A stretch of DNA of 64,000 bases from CAZOLI01 sp964580675 (lineage in GTDB: Bacteria; Planctomycetota; MHYJ01; CAYXQY01), in contig CAZOLI010000013.1 in the NCBI GenBank assembly GCA_964580675.1, forward strand, positions 19,277 through 83,276, in the 5' to 3' direction. The notes beneath the pieces were generated by a model that was not told the DNA's origin, made no database searches, and saw only the letters and a program-made list of their open reading frames with translations. The translations under genes were made by a program, and so were the position numbers. This document shows positions 44,555-53,019 of this stretch, one piece after another. Numbering within the stretch: position 1 is the first letter of the stretch; every line of letters starts with the position of its first letter.

Positions 44555-45687
44555 TTTGGCCTTCCTCCTTTTCGGTTTCCCCCGAAGTTCATCGCCCAGT
44601 ACATCCCCGCCTTCCCGGCGCCCGCAAATTGATAATTCTGTTTTAGCATGTTTCGATGGTGATCCGGTGATCGAATCCAGCCGGTCAAAATGTTTTTCGG
44701 CGAGGTCCGACCCAGTCCAAGATTTTCGCCGACGGGTTCTTTTTTGAACCCCTCCTGCAGGACTCGATCCGACACCGAATAATTTTCCTCCACCGGCGAA
44801 AAATGAGAAAAATATTCCCGCTCCTTCATCTCGACCGCATGTTTTCTGGCTGCCCGGGAAAGCTTCAGGTTCAGACGAAGTCGCCGAAGACCGAACACCT
44901 CCCGATAATTGTTCACCTCCCGAACCAGCTGATATTCCTCCGGTTCGACGTGTTTCTTTTTTGTTTTGTTTTTCTTCTTCACGCTTTTGTTCTCTTCGAG
45001 GAACGGCTGGAGCGAAGGGTGCAGACCAACGGAATCCCGATGGAGAATAGACCGGGCCTTCTGGTATATTACCAGAATTTTTGCCGGCGTTCCTTCCGGT
45101 TCGTCCGACTTCTCCTTCCTGTTTCTGTCCGTTTCGGACGGCAGGTCCGGATCGATGTACTCCACCAGAACCCGGGCTCGAAAATATCGGATCCAGATGT
45201 CCGACTGTTCTCGAACGTAATAACGGAACGGTTTCCGAAAGAAAGATCGGAGTTTGGCTGCTTTTCTTGCGATTTTCACCCGCTCCGGCCGGGAAGTCCA
45301 TTGCTTTCCGTACTTTTCTTTGTCCCGGATTCTTGAGAGCAAATTAGAGCGAAGCTGTCGATACCGGTTTCGAAGGTCGGGCAACACCTTCTCCCGCAAC
45401 CGATCCGGTGCAAGTTTCTTCCGCAATGTTGCCACGTCCGACTCGAGAATCGGCGAAATAACATCCTCGGTTTTGTTTTCGAGGTGATCAAGTTCGTAAA
45501 GAATAAATTCCAGGGTGGTCTTCTCCTTTCTGTACTTCTGAAATAGATTCCGAATTTTTTCTGTTTCTTCATCGGCAGACGTCTGCCCGAAAAGGTTTCC
45601 CGGTGCCAGAAAAAGAATCAGAATTAAAGAAAACCCAACCCGAAACAACGGGATCCGGTTTTTTACACCCGGATATGTGGCAATCAT
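44551..45687 (-). CDS. CAP (SCP/PR1)-domain secreted protein
   Basis: 378 residues from ATG 45687, with AGGAG 6 bases upstream. A signal peptide (about 1-34, ending LFGQTS) is followed by a basic, helical region of 200 residues of unknown fold. The C-terminal CAP domain (about 245-375) shows LVREVNNYREVFGL, AARKHAVEMKEREYFSHFS, VGENLG and the GWIRSPDHHRNML motif. CAP proteins in bacteria are extracellular and usually of unknown biochemical role. It heads the operon that continues with the propeller lipoprotein. The start of the opposite-strand thiolase lies 221 bases away. Confidence 0.88.
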   Translation of the reverse strand: MIATYPGVKNRIPLFRVGFSLILILFLAPGNLFGQTSADEETEKIRNLFQKYRKEKTTLEFILYELDHLENKTEDVISPILESDVATLRKKLAPDRLREKVLPDLRNRYRQLRSNLLSRIRDKEKYGKQWTSRPERVKIARKAAKLRSFFRKPFRYYVREQSDIWIRYFRARVLVEYIDPDLPSETDRNRKEKSDEPEGTPAKILVIYQKARSILHRDSVGLHPSLQPFLEENKSVKKKNKTKKKHVEPEEYQLVREVNNYREVFGLRRLRLNLKLSRAARKHAVEMKEREYFSHFSPVEENYSVSDRVLQEGFKKEPVGENLGLGRTSPKNILTGWIRSPDHHRNMLKQNYQFAGAGKAGMYWAMNFGGNRKGGRPK

Positions 45688-45815
45688 TGGGGGCTCCTGA
45701 AGATCTCCAAAACCAGAACGCCTGTCGGGGCTCCATTCACCCGGTTTCAAGAGGCGAAACGCATTCCTTTACATTATCCCACGACCGGTCCAAATCCAAG
45801 CGTCATCGCAAATTC

Positions 45816-45844
45816 TTGAAACAGGGAAAAGGCTGAATTACCAT
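45816..45844 (+). promoter_or_regulatory. Probable promoter of the thiolase operon
   Basis: TTGAAA (45816-45821) and TACCAT (45839-45844), 17 bases apart, 64 bases before the thiolase ATG. The -10 is imperfect. Confidence 0.45.
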
Positions 45845-45908
45845 GGATGACCCCGAGAAACCAGATTTCTGCTGACGAACACGGCAATTACTTTCGACGT
45901 TTCCCCTC

Positions 45909-47084
45909 ATGAAAAAAGACGTATACATTCTTTCCGCAACCAGAACACCGATCGGATCATTCACGGGATCGCTTTCCTCCGTTCCCGTCGAGGAGCTTGG
46001 CGTAACCACGGCGGAGGCCAGTCTCGATCGCTCGGGCGTGTCCCGAGAAGACGTGGAGGAAGTTATTTTTGGCAATGTATTAACGGCCGGTGTGGGACAG
46101 GCACCGGCGAGACAGGTACAGCTCGGGGCCGGCGTACCGGCACAGGCAGGGGCACTGACCATAAACAAAGTCTGCGGCTCCGGTCTGAAGGCCATTGTGC
46201 TCGGGGCCCAGGCCATACTTCTTGAAGACCACGACGTTGTTCTCACAGGAGGAATGGAAAACATGTCCCGGGCTCCCTACCTGATTCCGGAACTCCGGGA
46301 CGGGTTTAACATGGGAGATGGTGATCTCGTGGACTCCATGATTCACGACGGACTATGGGACAGTTTTAACGATATTCATATGGGAGAAACGGCCGAACGG
46401 GTGGCCGAAAAATACAGCATCTCCCGGAAGGACCAGGATAAATTTGCCTACAATAGCCACAAAAAGGCCGTAGAAGCACAGGAAAACGGATATTTCGACG
46501 AGGAGATCGTGTCCGTGTCCGCCGGACGAAATGGAGAGGTCACGGAGGATGAACGACCAAGGCCCGACACGAGCGTGGAATCACTCGGGGAACTTTCCCC
46601 GGCGTTCCGACGGGACGGCACGGTAACCCCGGGAAACGCTTCCGGAATCAACGACGGAGCCAGCAGTCTCGTCCTGGCCTCGGAGGAAGTCGTCGAAGAA
46701 GAACACCTTGAGCCTCTGGGACGGATAACGGGATACGCAACCGGCGGTGTCGAGCCGGAATGGGTCATGGAAGCACCGCTTCCCACAATTGATAACCACC
46801 TCGAGAAAAACAACCTGACACTGGATGAATTCGATCTGATCGAAATCAACGAGGCGTTTTCGGCTCAGGGGGTTATGCTGCTGGACGAGCTGGACATTCA
46901 TCCGGAACAATTCAACGTACATGGCGGGGCCGTCGCGCTGGGTCACCCGATCGGCTGCACCGGAGCGAGAATTGTTACAACCCTTCTGCACGCACTTCAC
47001 ACACACGGAGAGCAAACCGGACTGGCCGCACTCTGCCTCGGTGGTGGAAACGGCGTTTCCCTCTCCGTTGAAGCAATTTCGTAA
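45909..47084 (+). CDS. atoB: Acetyl-CoA acetyltransferase (thiolase)
   Basis: 391 residues. The acyl-accepting Cys is in NKVCGSGLKAIVLG (about residue 88). NEAFSAQ, GGAVALGHPIGCTGARI and CLGGGNG complete the thiolase signature. The length and the first Cys context fit the biosynthetic degradative-type enzyme that forms acetoacetyl-CoA. The following gene encodes 3-hydroxybutyryl-CoA dehydrogenase, so the pair makes 3-hydroxybutyryl-CoA. No crotonase, phaC or butyryl-CoA dehydrogenase is adjacent, leaving the end product open. There is no strong ribosome site. Confidence 0.95.
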   Translation: MKKDVYILSATRTPIGSFTGSLSSVPVEELGVTTAEASLDRSGVSREDVEEVIFGNVLTAGVGQAPARQVQLGAGVPAQAGALTINKVCGSGLKAIVLGAQAILLEDHDVVLTGGMENMSRAPYLIPELRDGFNMGDGDLVDSMIHDGLWDSFNDIHMGETAERVAEKYSISRKDQDKFAYNSHKKAVEAQENGYFDEEIVSVSAGRNGEVTEDERPRPDTSVESLGELSPAFRRDGTVTPGNASGINDGASSLVLASEEVVEEEHLEPLGRITGYATGGVEPEWVMEAPLPTIDNHLEKNNLTLDEFDLIEINEAFSAQGVMLLDELDIHPEQFNVHGGAVALGHPIGCTGARIVTTLLHALHTHGEQTGLAALCLGGGNGVSLSVEAIS

Positions 47085-47109
47085 TTCATTGTTGTATCGG
47101 AGGTAAAAA

Positions 47110-47976
47110 ATGACCATTTCGGCGGAGGACGTTTCAACGGTGGCGGTCATTGGCGCTGGCACGATGGGTCATGGGATTGCCCAGGTATTCGCCACGGCCG
47201 GCTACGACGTTATTCTTCGAGATATCGACGAAGACCTGCTTTCGGACGCCAAATCCAGGATTAAAAATAGCCTGTCCAAACAAGCGGAAAAAGACAAACT
47301 CGGGGGAGCAGCACCGGAAGATATTCTTTCCCGCATTTCGGAAACAACGGACATTGAACAGGCCGGAAAGGCACAGTTTGTGGTTGAGGCGGTCGTTGAA
47401 CGGGAAGACGTAAAAAAAGAGGTCTTCGGACAGCTGGACAAGGTGGTGGACGAGAAGGCCATTCTAACCAGTAACACCTCCTCAATCTCCATAACGGAAC
47501 TTGCCTCCGAGACGAATCGTTCCAATCAATTTGCCGGTATGCATTTCTTCAATCCGGTCCCGGTGATGAAACTCGTCGAGGTGGTTCGTGGAATGGACAC
47601 CACGGACGATACCATTGAAACCGTTACGAACCTCGCCGGAGAGGTCGGGAAAACGCCGGTGACGGTCAATGACTTTCCGGGATTCGTGTCCAACCGTATT
47701 CTCGCACCGATGCTTAACGAAGCGTTTTACGCCCTGATGGAAGGTGTGGCCGGCATCGAGGAAATCGATGAAATCATGAAACTTGGAATGGGCCACCCCA
47801 TGGGACCTCTTGAACTGGCGGACATGATCGGACTCGACGTCTGCCTGGAAATTCTGGAAGTTCTGCACGAGGACCTTGGGGAAGACAAATACCGTCCCTG
47901 CCCGTTACTCCGAAAAAAGGTGGAAGCCGGTCACCTCGGCAAGAAAACCGGAAAGGGATTCTACGACTACGAGTAA
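47110..47976 (+). CDS. hbd: 3-hydroxybutyryl-CoA dehydrogenase
   Basis: 288 residues. NAD-binding motif VAVIGAGTMGHGIAQVFA (about 12-29), the catalytic region FAGMHFFNPVPVMKLVE with its His, and NDFPGFVSNRILAPM. The C-terminal helical domain ends KKTGKGFYDYE, as in stand-alone Hbd. It reduces acetoacetyl-CoA. GGAGG precedes the ATG. It is co-transcribed with the thiolase gene 25 bases upstream and ends 9 bases from the convergent glnS. Confidence 0.96.
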   Translation: MTISAEDVSTVAVIGAGTMGHGIAQVFATAGYDVILRDIDEDLLSDAKSRIKNSLSKQAEKDKLGGAAPEDILSRISETTDIEQAGKAQFVVEAVVEREDVKKEVFGQLDKVVDEKAILTSNTSSISITELASETNRSNQFAGMHFFNPVPVMKLVEVVRGMDTTDDTIETVTNLAGEVGKTPVTVNDFPGFVSNRILAPMLNEAFYALMEGVAGIEEIDEIMKLGMGHPMGPLELADMIGLDVCLEILEVLHEDLGEDKYRPCPLLRKKVEAGHLGKKTGKGFYDYE

Positions 47977-47985
47977 GGGAAGTGT

Positions 47986-50367
47986 TTATTCTTCCAGATG
48001 TTCCCGAAGGAGGTTCCGGGTGGTTTCCGGATGGGCGGATCCATTCGTCTCCTGCATAACCTTTCCCATAAAATAATCAATTACATTTTCATTCCCCTCC
48101 TGGAACTCCTGCACCTGTTCCGGGTGGTCATCCAGTACATCTCGAACAATGGGCTCAAGCTCGTCCTCCTGCTCCACCTGTCGGAGTCCCCGGTTATCCA
48201 CAATATCCTCCGGATCGGTTCCCGTTTCAACCATTTCTTCAAACACCTCATCCGCCGCAGCCGTCGAGAGGATCTCCCGGTCGATAAGCGACACGTATTC
48301 GGCGAACTGGCCGGGTGACACGGAAAGTTCCTCGAGCGGAACATCCTTCTGCACCCGCATCAGGTCATTCACAATTCGACTGGCAACGGACTCGGGCCTG
48401 TTGTGTGTCTCAATGGCGTCTTCAAAAAACCGGGTCAGTTCCTTATCCCCTGCGATCACGGCGGCGTCCTCACGATCGAGGTGAAAATCCTCAATGTAAC
48501 GCAGAAAAACCTCCTGTTGTTCATCGGATAATTTTTCCGCCGGATCCGTCTGTCCTTCCATTGACCGTTGCCGGTGCCGTTCTTTTTCCCGTCGCTTCTC
48601 TTGTTTTTTCTTTTCCATGTCCCGGCTCTCCTCATCACTCCACGTATCTCGAAGTGGAACAATCTGGTTAAACACCAGGTCCTCCGGCGCCGAATCGACG
48701 GGATCCTGCCAGAAATAGCCCACCCGTTCAAACTGATAACGCCGGTCGGGAGGATCCTCGGTGACGGACGGCTCAATAAAACCATCCGTTTTTTGGAGAG
48801 AATCCGGGTTCAGAAAAGCGTCAAATGGTTCATCCTGTTCGTCAGGGGCCGGAACACGGAATAACCGATCACAGCTTCGAACCTCCATCGGTATGGCGTA
48901 ATCGGCCGATACCCAGTGGAGCGTCCCTTCCGGAGACCGTCCGTCCGGGGCCTGTCCTCCTTTGGTCTCGGGATCGTAGCGGCAACGAAGTTCCTGTATC
49001 TCTCCGTCTTCCCCACGCAGGACGTCCGTGCAGGTGATGAAGTACCCAAAACGGAGGCGGACTTCCCGACCCGGAGCCAGACGGATAAAACCATCGGGAG
49101 GATCGTCCCGAAAATCATCACGATCAATAAAAAGAACCCGGGTAAACGGCACTTCTCGATACGCCTCTCGATCCACGTTTCTTGGCCAGTATGGGGCCCG
49201 GAGCCACTCCGTTTCCTCCTCCGGATAATTTTCAATCACCACTTTCAGGGGATCCGTAATCCCCATGACACGGGGGGCCTGTGTCTCAAGCGTATCCCTC
49301 AGCTCGTGTTCGAACCGGGAGATTTCAACACGACCCTGGGTGCGCGTAATGCCGAGGTCCTGGATAAAACGACGAACGGCGTCCGGTGGCACACCGCGCC
49401 GTTGCAATCCTTTGATGGTCGGCAGGCGCGGGTCGTCCCATCCCTCCACACGGTTTTCCTCAATGAGCTTCCGCAACTTGCTTTTGCTCATTACCGTGTA
49501 ACCAAGATTCAGCCGGGAAAACTCATATTGGTGGGGCCTTGTTTCCAGTTCTTCCTCAGGCAAGCAATGTTCGAGCACCCAATTATACAATTCCCGTCGG
49601 GTGTCGAACTCCAGGGAGCAGAGGGAGTGGGTAATATTTTCGATGGCATCCTCAAGCGGATGGGCGAAATCGTACATGGGGTAAATACACCAGTCATCTC
49701 CGTGCCGGTAGTGCTCCTCGTACAGAATACGGTAAAGCACCGGATCCCGCATAATCATGTGGGAGGAGGACATGTCAATGCGAGCCCGGAGCACGTGTTC
49801 CCCCTCTTCAAACTCCCCCTCCCTCATGGCCCGAAACAGATCCAGGTTCTCCTCTATGGATCGGTCCCGGTGGGGGCTTGGTTTCCCCGGCTGGTTAATC
49901 GAGCCCCTGTACTCACGGATGGTTTCCTGGTCCAGGCTGTCGACGTAGGCATCCCCCTGCCGGATCAATTGAACCGCGAACTCGTAGAATTGCTCGAAGT
50001 AATCCGACGCAAAATAAAGGTGTTCCCCCCAGTCGTAGCCAAGCCATTTTACGGCGTCTTTGATGGACTCAACGTACTCCTGGCTCTCCGTTTCCGGATT
50101 CGTGTCGTCGAACCGGAGGTGACAGCGCCCGCCGTACTCCCGGGCCAGTTCAAAATTCAGCACGATGGATTTGGCGTGGCCGATGTGCGGATAACCGTTC
50201 GGCTCGGGGGGAAACCGGGTAATCACGGTGTCGTAGGTGCCGGCCTCCAGATCACGATCAATGATTTCCCGGACAAAATCTCTGCTGTCCTCATTCCCCG
50301 AACGCCCGGAAGCAGTTTCCGAAGAATCCCCGTCCCGATCGCTGGAGGAGTGGTTATCAGCGGTCAT
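47986..50367 (-). CDS. glnS: Glutaminyl-tRNA synthetase with C-terminal YqeY domain
   Basis: 793 residues. An acidic, disordered N-terminus (1-30) precedes the class Ib catalytic core with FPPEPNGYPHIGHAKS, DDTNPETES and the KMSKS-like VMSKSKLRKL, then the two anticodon-binding barrels (to about 555). A charged KKKQEKRREKERHRQR linker leads to a YqeY/GatB-like tail (about 600-793) with SVASRIVNDLMRVQKD and DYFMGKVMQETNG. The same fusion is known from Deinococcus, where the tail helps bind tRNA(Gln). Its presence implies direct Gln-tRNA(Gln) formation. The gene follows a Cys-rich protein gene by 11 bases. Confidence 0.96.
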   Translation of the reverse strand: MTADNHSSSDRDGDSSETASGRSGNEDSRDFVREIIDRDLEAGTYDTVITRFPPEPNGYPHIGHAKSIVLNFELAREYGGRCHLRFDDTNPETESQEYVESIKDAVKWLGYDWGEHLYFASDYFEQFYEFAVQLIRQGDAYVDSLDQETIREYRGSINQPGKPSPHRDRSIEENLDLFRAMREGEFEEGEHVLRARIDMSSSHMIMRDPVLYRILYEEHYRHGDDWCIYPMYDFAHPLEDAIENITHSLCSLEFDTRRELYNWVLEHCLPEEELETRPHQYEFSRLNLGYTVMSKSKLRKLIEENRVEGWDDPRLPTIKGLQRRGVPPDAVRRFIQDLGITRTQGRVEISRFEHELRDTLETQAPRVMGITDPLKVVIENYPEEETEWLRAPYWPRNVDREAYREVPFTRVLFIDRDDFRDDPPDGFIRLAPGREVRLRFGYFITCTDVLRGEDGEIQELRCRYDPETKGGQAPDGRSPEGTLHWVSADYAIPMEVRSCDRLFRVPAPDEQDEPFDAFLNPDSLQKTDGFIEPSVTEDPPDRRYQFERVGYFWQDPVDSAPEDLVFNQIVPLRDTWSDEESRDMEKKKQEKRREKERHRQRSMEGQTDPAEKLSDEQQEVFLRYIEDFHLDREDAAVIAGDKELTRFFEDAIETHNRPESVASRIVNDLMRVQKDVPLEELSVSPGQFAEYVSLIDREILSTAAADEVFEEMVETGTDPEDIVDNRGLRQVEQEDELEPIVRDVLDDHPEQVQEFQEGNENVIDYFMGKVMQETNGSAHPETTRNLLREHLEE

Positions 50368-50378
50368 CTGTCGTTTCT

Positions 50379-50912
50379 TTACCCGAACCCGGGAACAGGG
50401 ACGTCGGACTGAGGCTCGCGGGAGGCGGGAACGGAGGGCACATTGTCATTCACGAAATCGTTCCAGCTGTCCCGGGTTTCGGAGGAGAGGGTTTCGTTTA
50501 ATTGATCAAGGCAACTTATGCACATGACCATTGGGGAAAGGATCATACGATCACCCGAGCAAAGGGCGGCAATCATGTGTTCCCGTCCGGTTTTCACGGG
50601 TTCCTCACAGAGGTGACATTGGTCCTTGGCATCGTCCTTCATGTCCATCCGGGAGAGGAACTCCTGTATATTATCGAGGGATTCCTCCGAGTAATCCTCG
50701 ACCAGTTCATCACCGCATTCGGAGCAGATGGCGTGCTCCCAGATGGCGCGGTCATGTTTGAAAATCTTCTGCACTTCGTAGAACCCGTCAAAGGAATCAA
50801 GGTTGCGATCACAGTTCAGACATTCCGTGAACGGTCCTTTCTCGTACTCCGAATAAAGAATTTCAGGGACGGGATCCTCGATATCACCCAGCGGATTCAG
50901 AAATTCACTCAT
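50379..50912 (-). CDS. Cysteine-rich hypothetical protein, probable zinc binding
   Basis: 177 residues, acidic. Cys pairs occur as ECLNCD (about 31-34), ICSECG (about 63-66), QCHLCE (about 99-102) and MCISC (about 130-134), four CxxC knuckles suggesting two zinc sites. No membrane segment or signal is present, and no family was recognised. It lies directly upstream of glnS on the same transcript, which hints at a role in translation or simply shared expression. Residues 160-177 are a Pro/Ser-rich tail. Confidence 0.65.
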   Translation of the reverse strand: MSEFLNPLGDIEDPVPEILYSEYEKGPFTECLNCDRNLDSFDGFYEVQKIFKHDRAIWEHAICSECGDELVEDYSEESLDNIQEFLSRMDMKDDAKDQCHLCEEPVKTGREHMIAALCSGDRMILSPMVMCISCLDQLNETLSSETRDSWNDFVNDNVPSVPASREPQSDVPVPGFG

Positions 50913-51072
50913 ACCGGCAGAAGATCAAACGGAGAAACCGAACGAAATAACATTAAGAAACAACAGCCACCGTTCCGAAAAGACAGGTGAGGCACTCTCC
51001 CTTTGTCAGGAACGGATAACAGGCCGCTAACAACATTTTTATAGTAACAGTATTTCGATGGGGAGTCAATCT

Positions 51073-51102
51073 TTGAAATCAATTTTCTCCATCTTCTATA
51101 AT
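51073..51102 (+). promoter_or_regulatory. Sigma-70-type promoter of acpP
   Basis: TTGAAA (51073-51078) and a perfect TATAAT (51097-51102) with an 18-base spacer. The start of transcription is expected near 51109, almost 290 bases before acpP. Confidence 0.72.
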
Positions 51103-51111
51103 GTTTGGCAA

Positions 51112-51330
51112 CTCTCAAAGCGGGGATCACGGAACGTCCTGAATCACCGCTTCGAGAGGGGAGGATCATCCGGAAAAACCAGCGAGTCCGGGACCGAAGC
51201 ACCCGTCCATACCGGACGGGTGTTCCCGATCCTGACATGTTCCCGGTTTTTCCGTGTTCTCCCTCCCAATTTCACATCGTTGTTCATCGGTGATGAACAC
51301 CGTCCGAAAACGGAGCAAACTGCTGTTTTT
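51112..51330 (+). ncRNA. Structured leader or small RNA upstream of acpP
   Basis: Three strong hairpins follow the promoter. (1) 51112-51123 pairs with 51147-51158, 11 of 12 positions. (2) ACCCGTCC (51201-51208) pairs with GGACGGGT (51214-51221), extendable by C-G outside. (3) TGTTCATC (51281-51288) pairs with GATGAACA (51292-51299) around GGT. A weak AGCA/TGCT stem with five T ends at 51330 and could stop a separate small RNA. No known RNA family was recognised. It may be an untranslated leader controlling acpP-fabF or an independent transcript. Confidence 0.4.
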
Positions 51331-51400
51331 CCGTGATCTTCCGCTCTGTTGAAAACCGAGAAAAACGTCGTGATGAATCAAACTCCAAAGGAGAACCAAC

Positions 51401-51661
51401 ATGCCTACAACTGAAGAAATAGACTCAAAAATTCGGGACATCGTCTGTGCACAACTTGGCGTCAGCGAGGAGAACCTGACCTCGGAGACGTCGTTCGTCA
51501 ACGACCTCGGCGCGGACTCCCTCGACACCGTCGAGTTGGTCATGGAAATTGAAGACGAATTTGAACTGAGCATCCCGGACGACGACGTCGAGGAAATCGA
51601 AACCGTCGGTGCCGCCGTTGATTATGTTTCCGGAAAGCTTGAGCTTGACGAGGAGGGATAG
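51401..51661 (+). CDS. acpP: Acyl carrier protein
   Basis: 86 residues. The phosphopantetheine attachment Ser40 lies in LGADSLDTVELVMEIEDEF, the standard ACP motif; helices I-IV and overall acidity are typical. AAGGAG stands 8 bases before the ATG. It carries acyl chains in fatty-acid synthesis. The stop overlaps the GTG of fabF by one base, the common acpP-fabF coupling. Since a serine palmitoyltransferase-type gene lies downstream, the same carrier may also supply acyl groups for sphingoid base formation (inference). Confidence 0.97.
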   Translation: MPTTEEIDSKIRDIVCAQLGVSEENLTSETSFVNDLGADSLDTVELVMEIEDEFELSIPDDDVEEIETVGAAVDYVSGKLELDEEG

Positions 51662-52905
51662 TGACTGACGCACGTGTCGTTGTTACCGGACTCGGCGCCC
51701 TGACCCCCGTTGGGGTAAGTGTGGATGAAACGTGGAATGCTCTCCTGGAAGGGCAGAGCGGAATCAAAAAAATTGAACGGTTCGACACGGAGGACTTCGA
51801 CGTAAAATTCGGGGGGGTTGTTCGGGATTTCGACCCTGAGAAATACCTGGAAACAAAACAGCTCAACCGGCTGGATCGTTTCGTCCAGTTTGGTATCGGG
51901 GCCGCCGAACAGGCGATTGATGATGCCGACCTTGACACGACATCCGTTCCGGCCGACCGCGCCGGTGTTATTACGGGATCGGGAATTGGGGGGCTAAAAG
52001 AAATCGAAAAGAACCATCGCCGGCTGTTCGAACGGGGGCCATCAAGAGTCTCCCCGTTCTTTATTCCGAAACTCATGATGAACGCGGCCCCGGGTCAGAT
52101 CGCGATGCGATTTGATTTTCAGGGGGACAACTACGCCGTTTCCTCCGCCTGTTCGTCCGCCAATCATGCCATTGGCGACGCGCTTTCCCTGATAAGACGA
52201 GGTGAGGTGGACGTCATGGTCACGGGAGGAGTGGAAGCTGCTTTAACGCCCTCCTGCCTCGCTGGATTTTCCGCACTCAAAGCCCTTTCCACCCGAAATG
52301 ATGCTCCCCGGAAAGCAAGCAGACCGTTTGACGAAGATCGGGATGGGTTTGTATTAAGCGAAGGAGCCGGTCTTCTCGTTCTGGAATCCCTCGATCACGC
52401 TCGCGAACGAGATGCCGACGTATATGCGGAGGTCCTCGGATTCGGGGCCACAGCGGACGCACACCACGTTACGGCTCCGGAACCGGAAGGAAAAGGAGCG
52501 TCAGCAGCAATGAACGACGCCCTCGACGACGGCGATATTGATCGTGGAGACGTACGATACATAAACGCACACGGAACCTCCACGGAACTGAACGACAAAA
52601 TGGAAACCAAAGCCATACGACGGGTTCTTGAGGACCGTGCGGACGACGTGCCGATCTCCAGCACCAAATCCATGATCGGGCACACGCTTGGTGCCGCGGC
52701 GGGCATTGAAGCACTCGTCTGCACACTTTCAATACACGAAGGAAAAATCCACCCAACGGCCAATCTCGAAAACCCGGATCCGGAATGCGACCTGGATTAT
52801 GTTCCCGGTGAGGCCCGGGAAATCGATGAAGGGGTCTGCCTTTCAAACTCCTTTGGTTTTGGGGGACACAATTCCTGTCTCGCCCTCGGGCCGGCACCGG
52901 TGTAA
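51661..52905 (+). CDS. fabF: 3-oxoacyl-ACP synthase II
   Basis: 414 residues with GTG start coupled to acpP. Catalytic triad: Cys164 in VSSACSSANHA, His304 in INAHGTSTELND and His341 in MIGHTLGAAAGIEAL. It elongates acyl-ACP with malonyl-ACP in type II fatty-acid synthesis. The C-terminal NSFGFGGHNSC motif is intact. The rest of the fab set (fabD, fabG, fabH) is not in the window. Confidence 0.97.
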   Translation: MTDARVVVTGLGALTPVGVSVDETWNALLEGQSGIKKIERFDTEDFDVKFGGVVRDFDPEKYLETKQLNRLDRFVQFGIGAAEQAIDDADLDTTSVPADRAGVITGSGIGGLKEIEKNHRRLFERGPSRVSPFFIPKLMMNAAPGQIAMRFDFQGDNYAVSSACSSANHAIGDALSLIRRGEVDVMVTGGVEAALTPSCLAGFSALKALSTRNDAPRKASRPFDEDRDGFVLSEGAGLLVLESLDHARERDADVYAEVLGFGATADAHHVTAPEPEGKGASAAMNDALDDGDIDRGDVRYINAHGTSTELNDKMETKAIRRVLEDRADDVPISSTKSMIGHTLGAAAGIEALVCTLSIHEGKIHPTANLENPDPECDLDYVPGEAREIDEGVCLSNSFGFGGHNSCLALGPAPV

Positions 52906-52932
52906 ATCCACGGAACGCCATTCACTCGCCAG

Positions 52933-52985
52933 TTGACCGATATTCTTTGTAACCGAGGCCCTTTCGTATTATTATAATCGGTCAA
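52933..52985. repeat. 9-bp inverted repeat around a -10 box before the SPT-type gene
   Basis: TTGACCGAT (52933-52941) is exactly inverted as ATCGGTCAA (52977-52985), 35 bases apart. The right arm overlaps a TATAAT (52973-52978) 42 bases before the downstream ATG. No good -35 is present, as if the promoter needs an activator or is covered by a repressor. It could also be a stem in a longer fabF transcript. Confidence 0.45.
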
Positions 52986-53019
52986 TAAAATTATTATTTG
53001 CGCAATTAAAAGATTAGTA

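Larger units (their letters stand above)
50913..51400 (+). other. Divergent intergenic region with acpP promoter and structured leader
   Basis: 488 bases without a supported gene. The left part is the upstream region of the Cys-rich gene. From 51073 it holds the acpP promoter and a roughly 290-base leader with several strong stem-loops, described separately. Open frames across it (for example 51058-51336) have no coding character. Confidence 0.6.

Noticed and set aside
44555..45301. Long N-terminal extension of the propeller lipoprotein frame
   Set aside because: It is the shadow of the CAP-domain gene; the lipoprotein signal, ribosome site and ATGA overlap fix the start at 44554.
51058..51336. 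Open frame in the acpP leader
   Set aside because: It covers the hairpins, has no ribosome site and no coding character.
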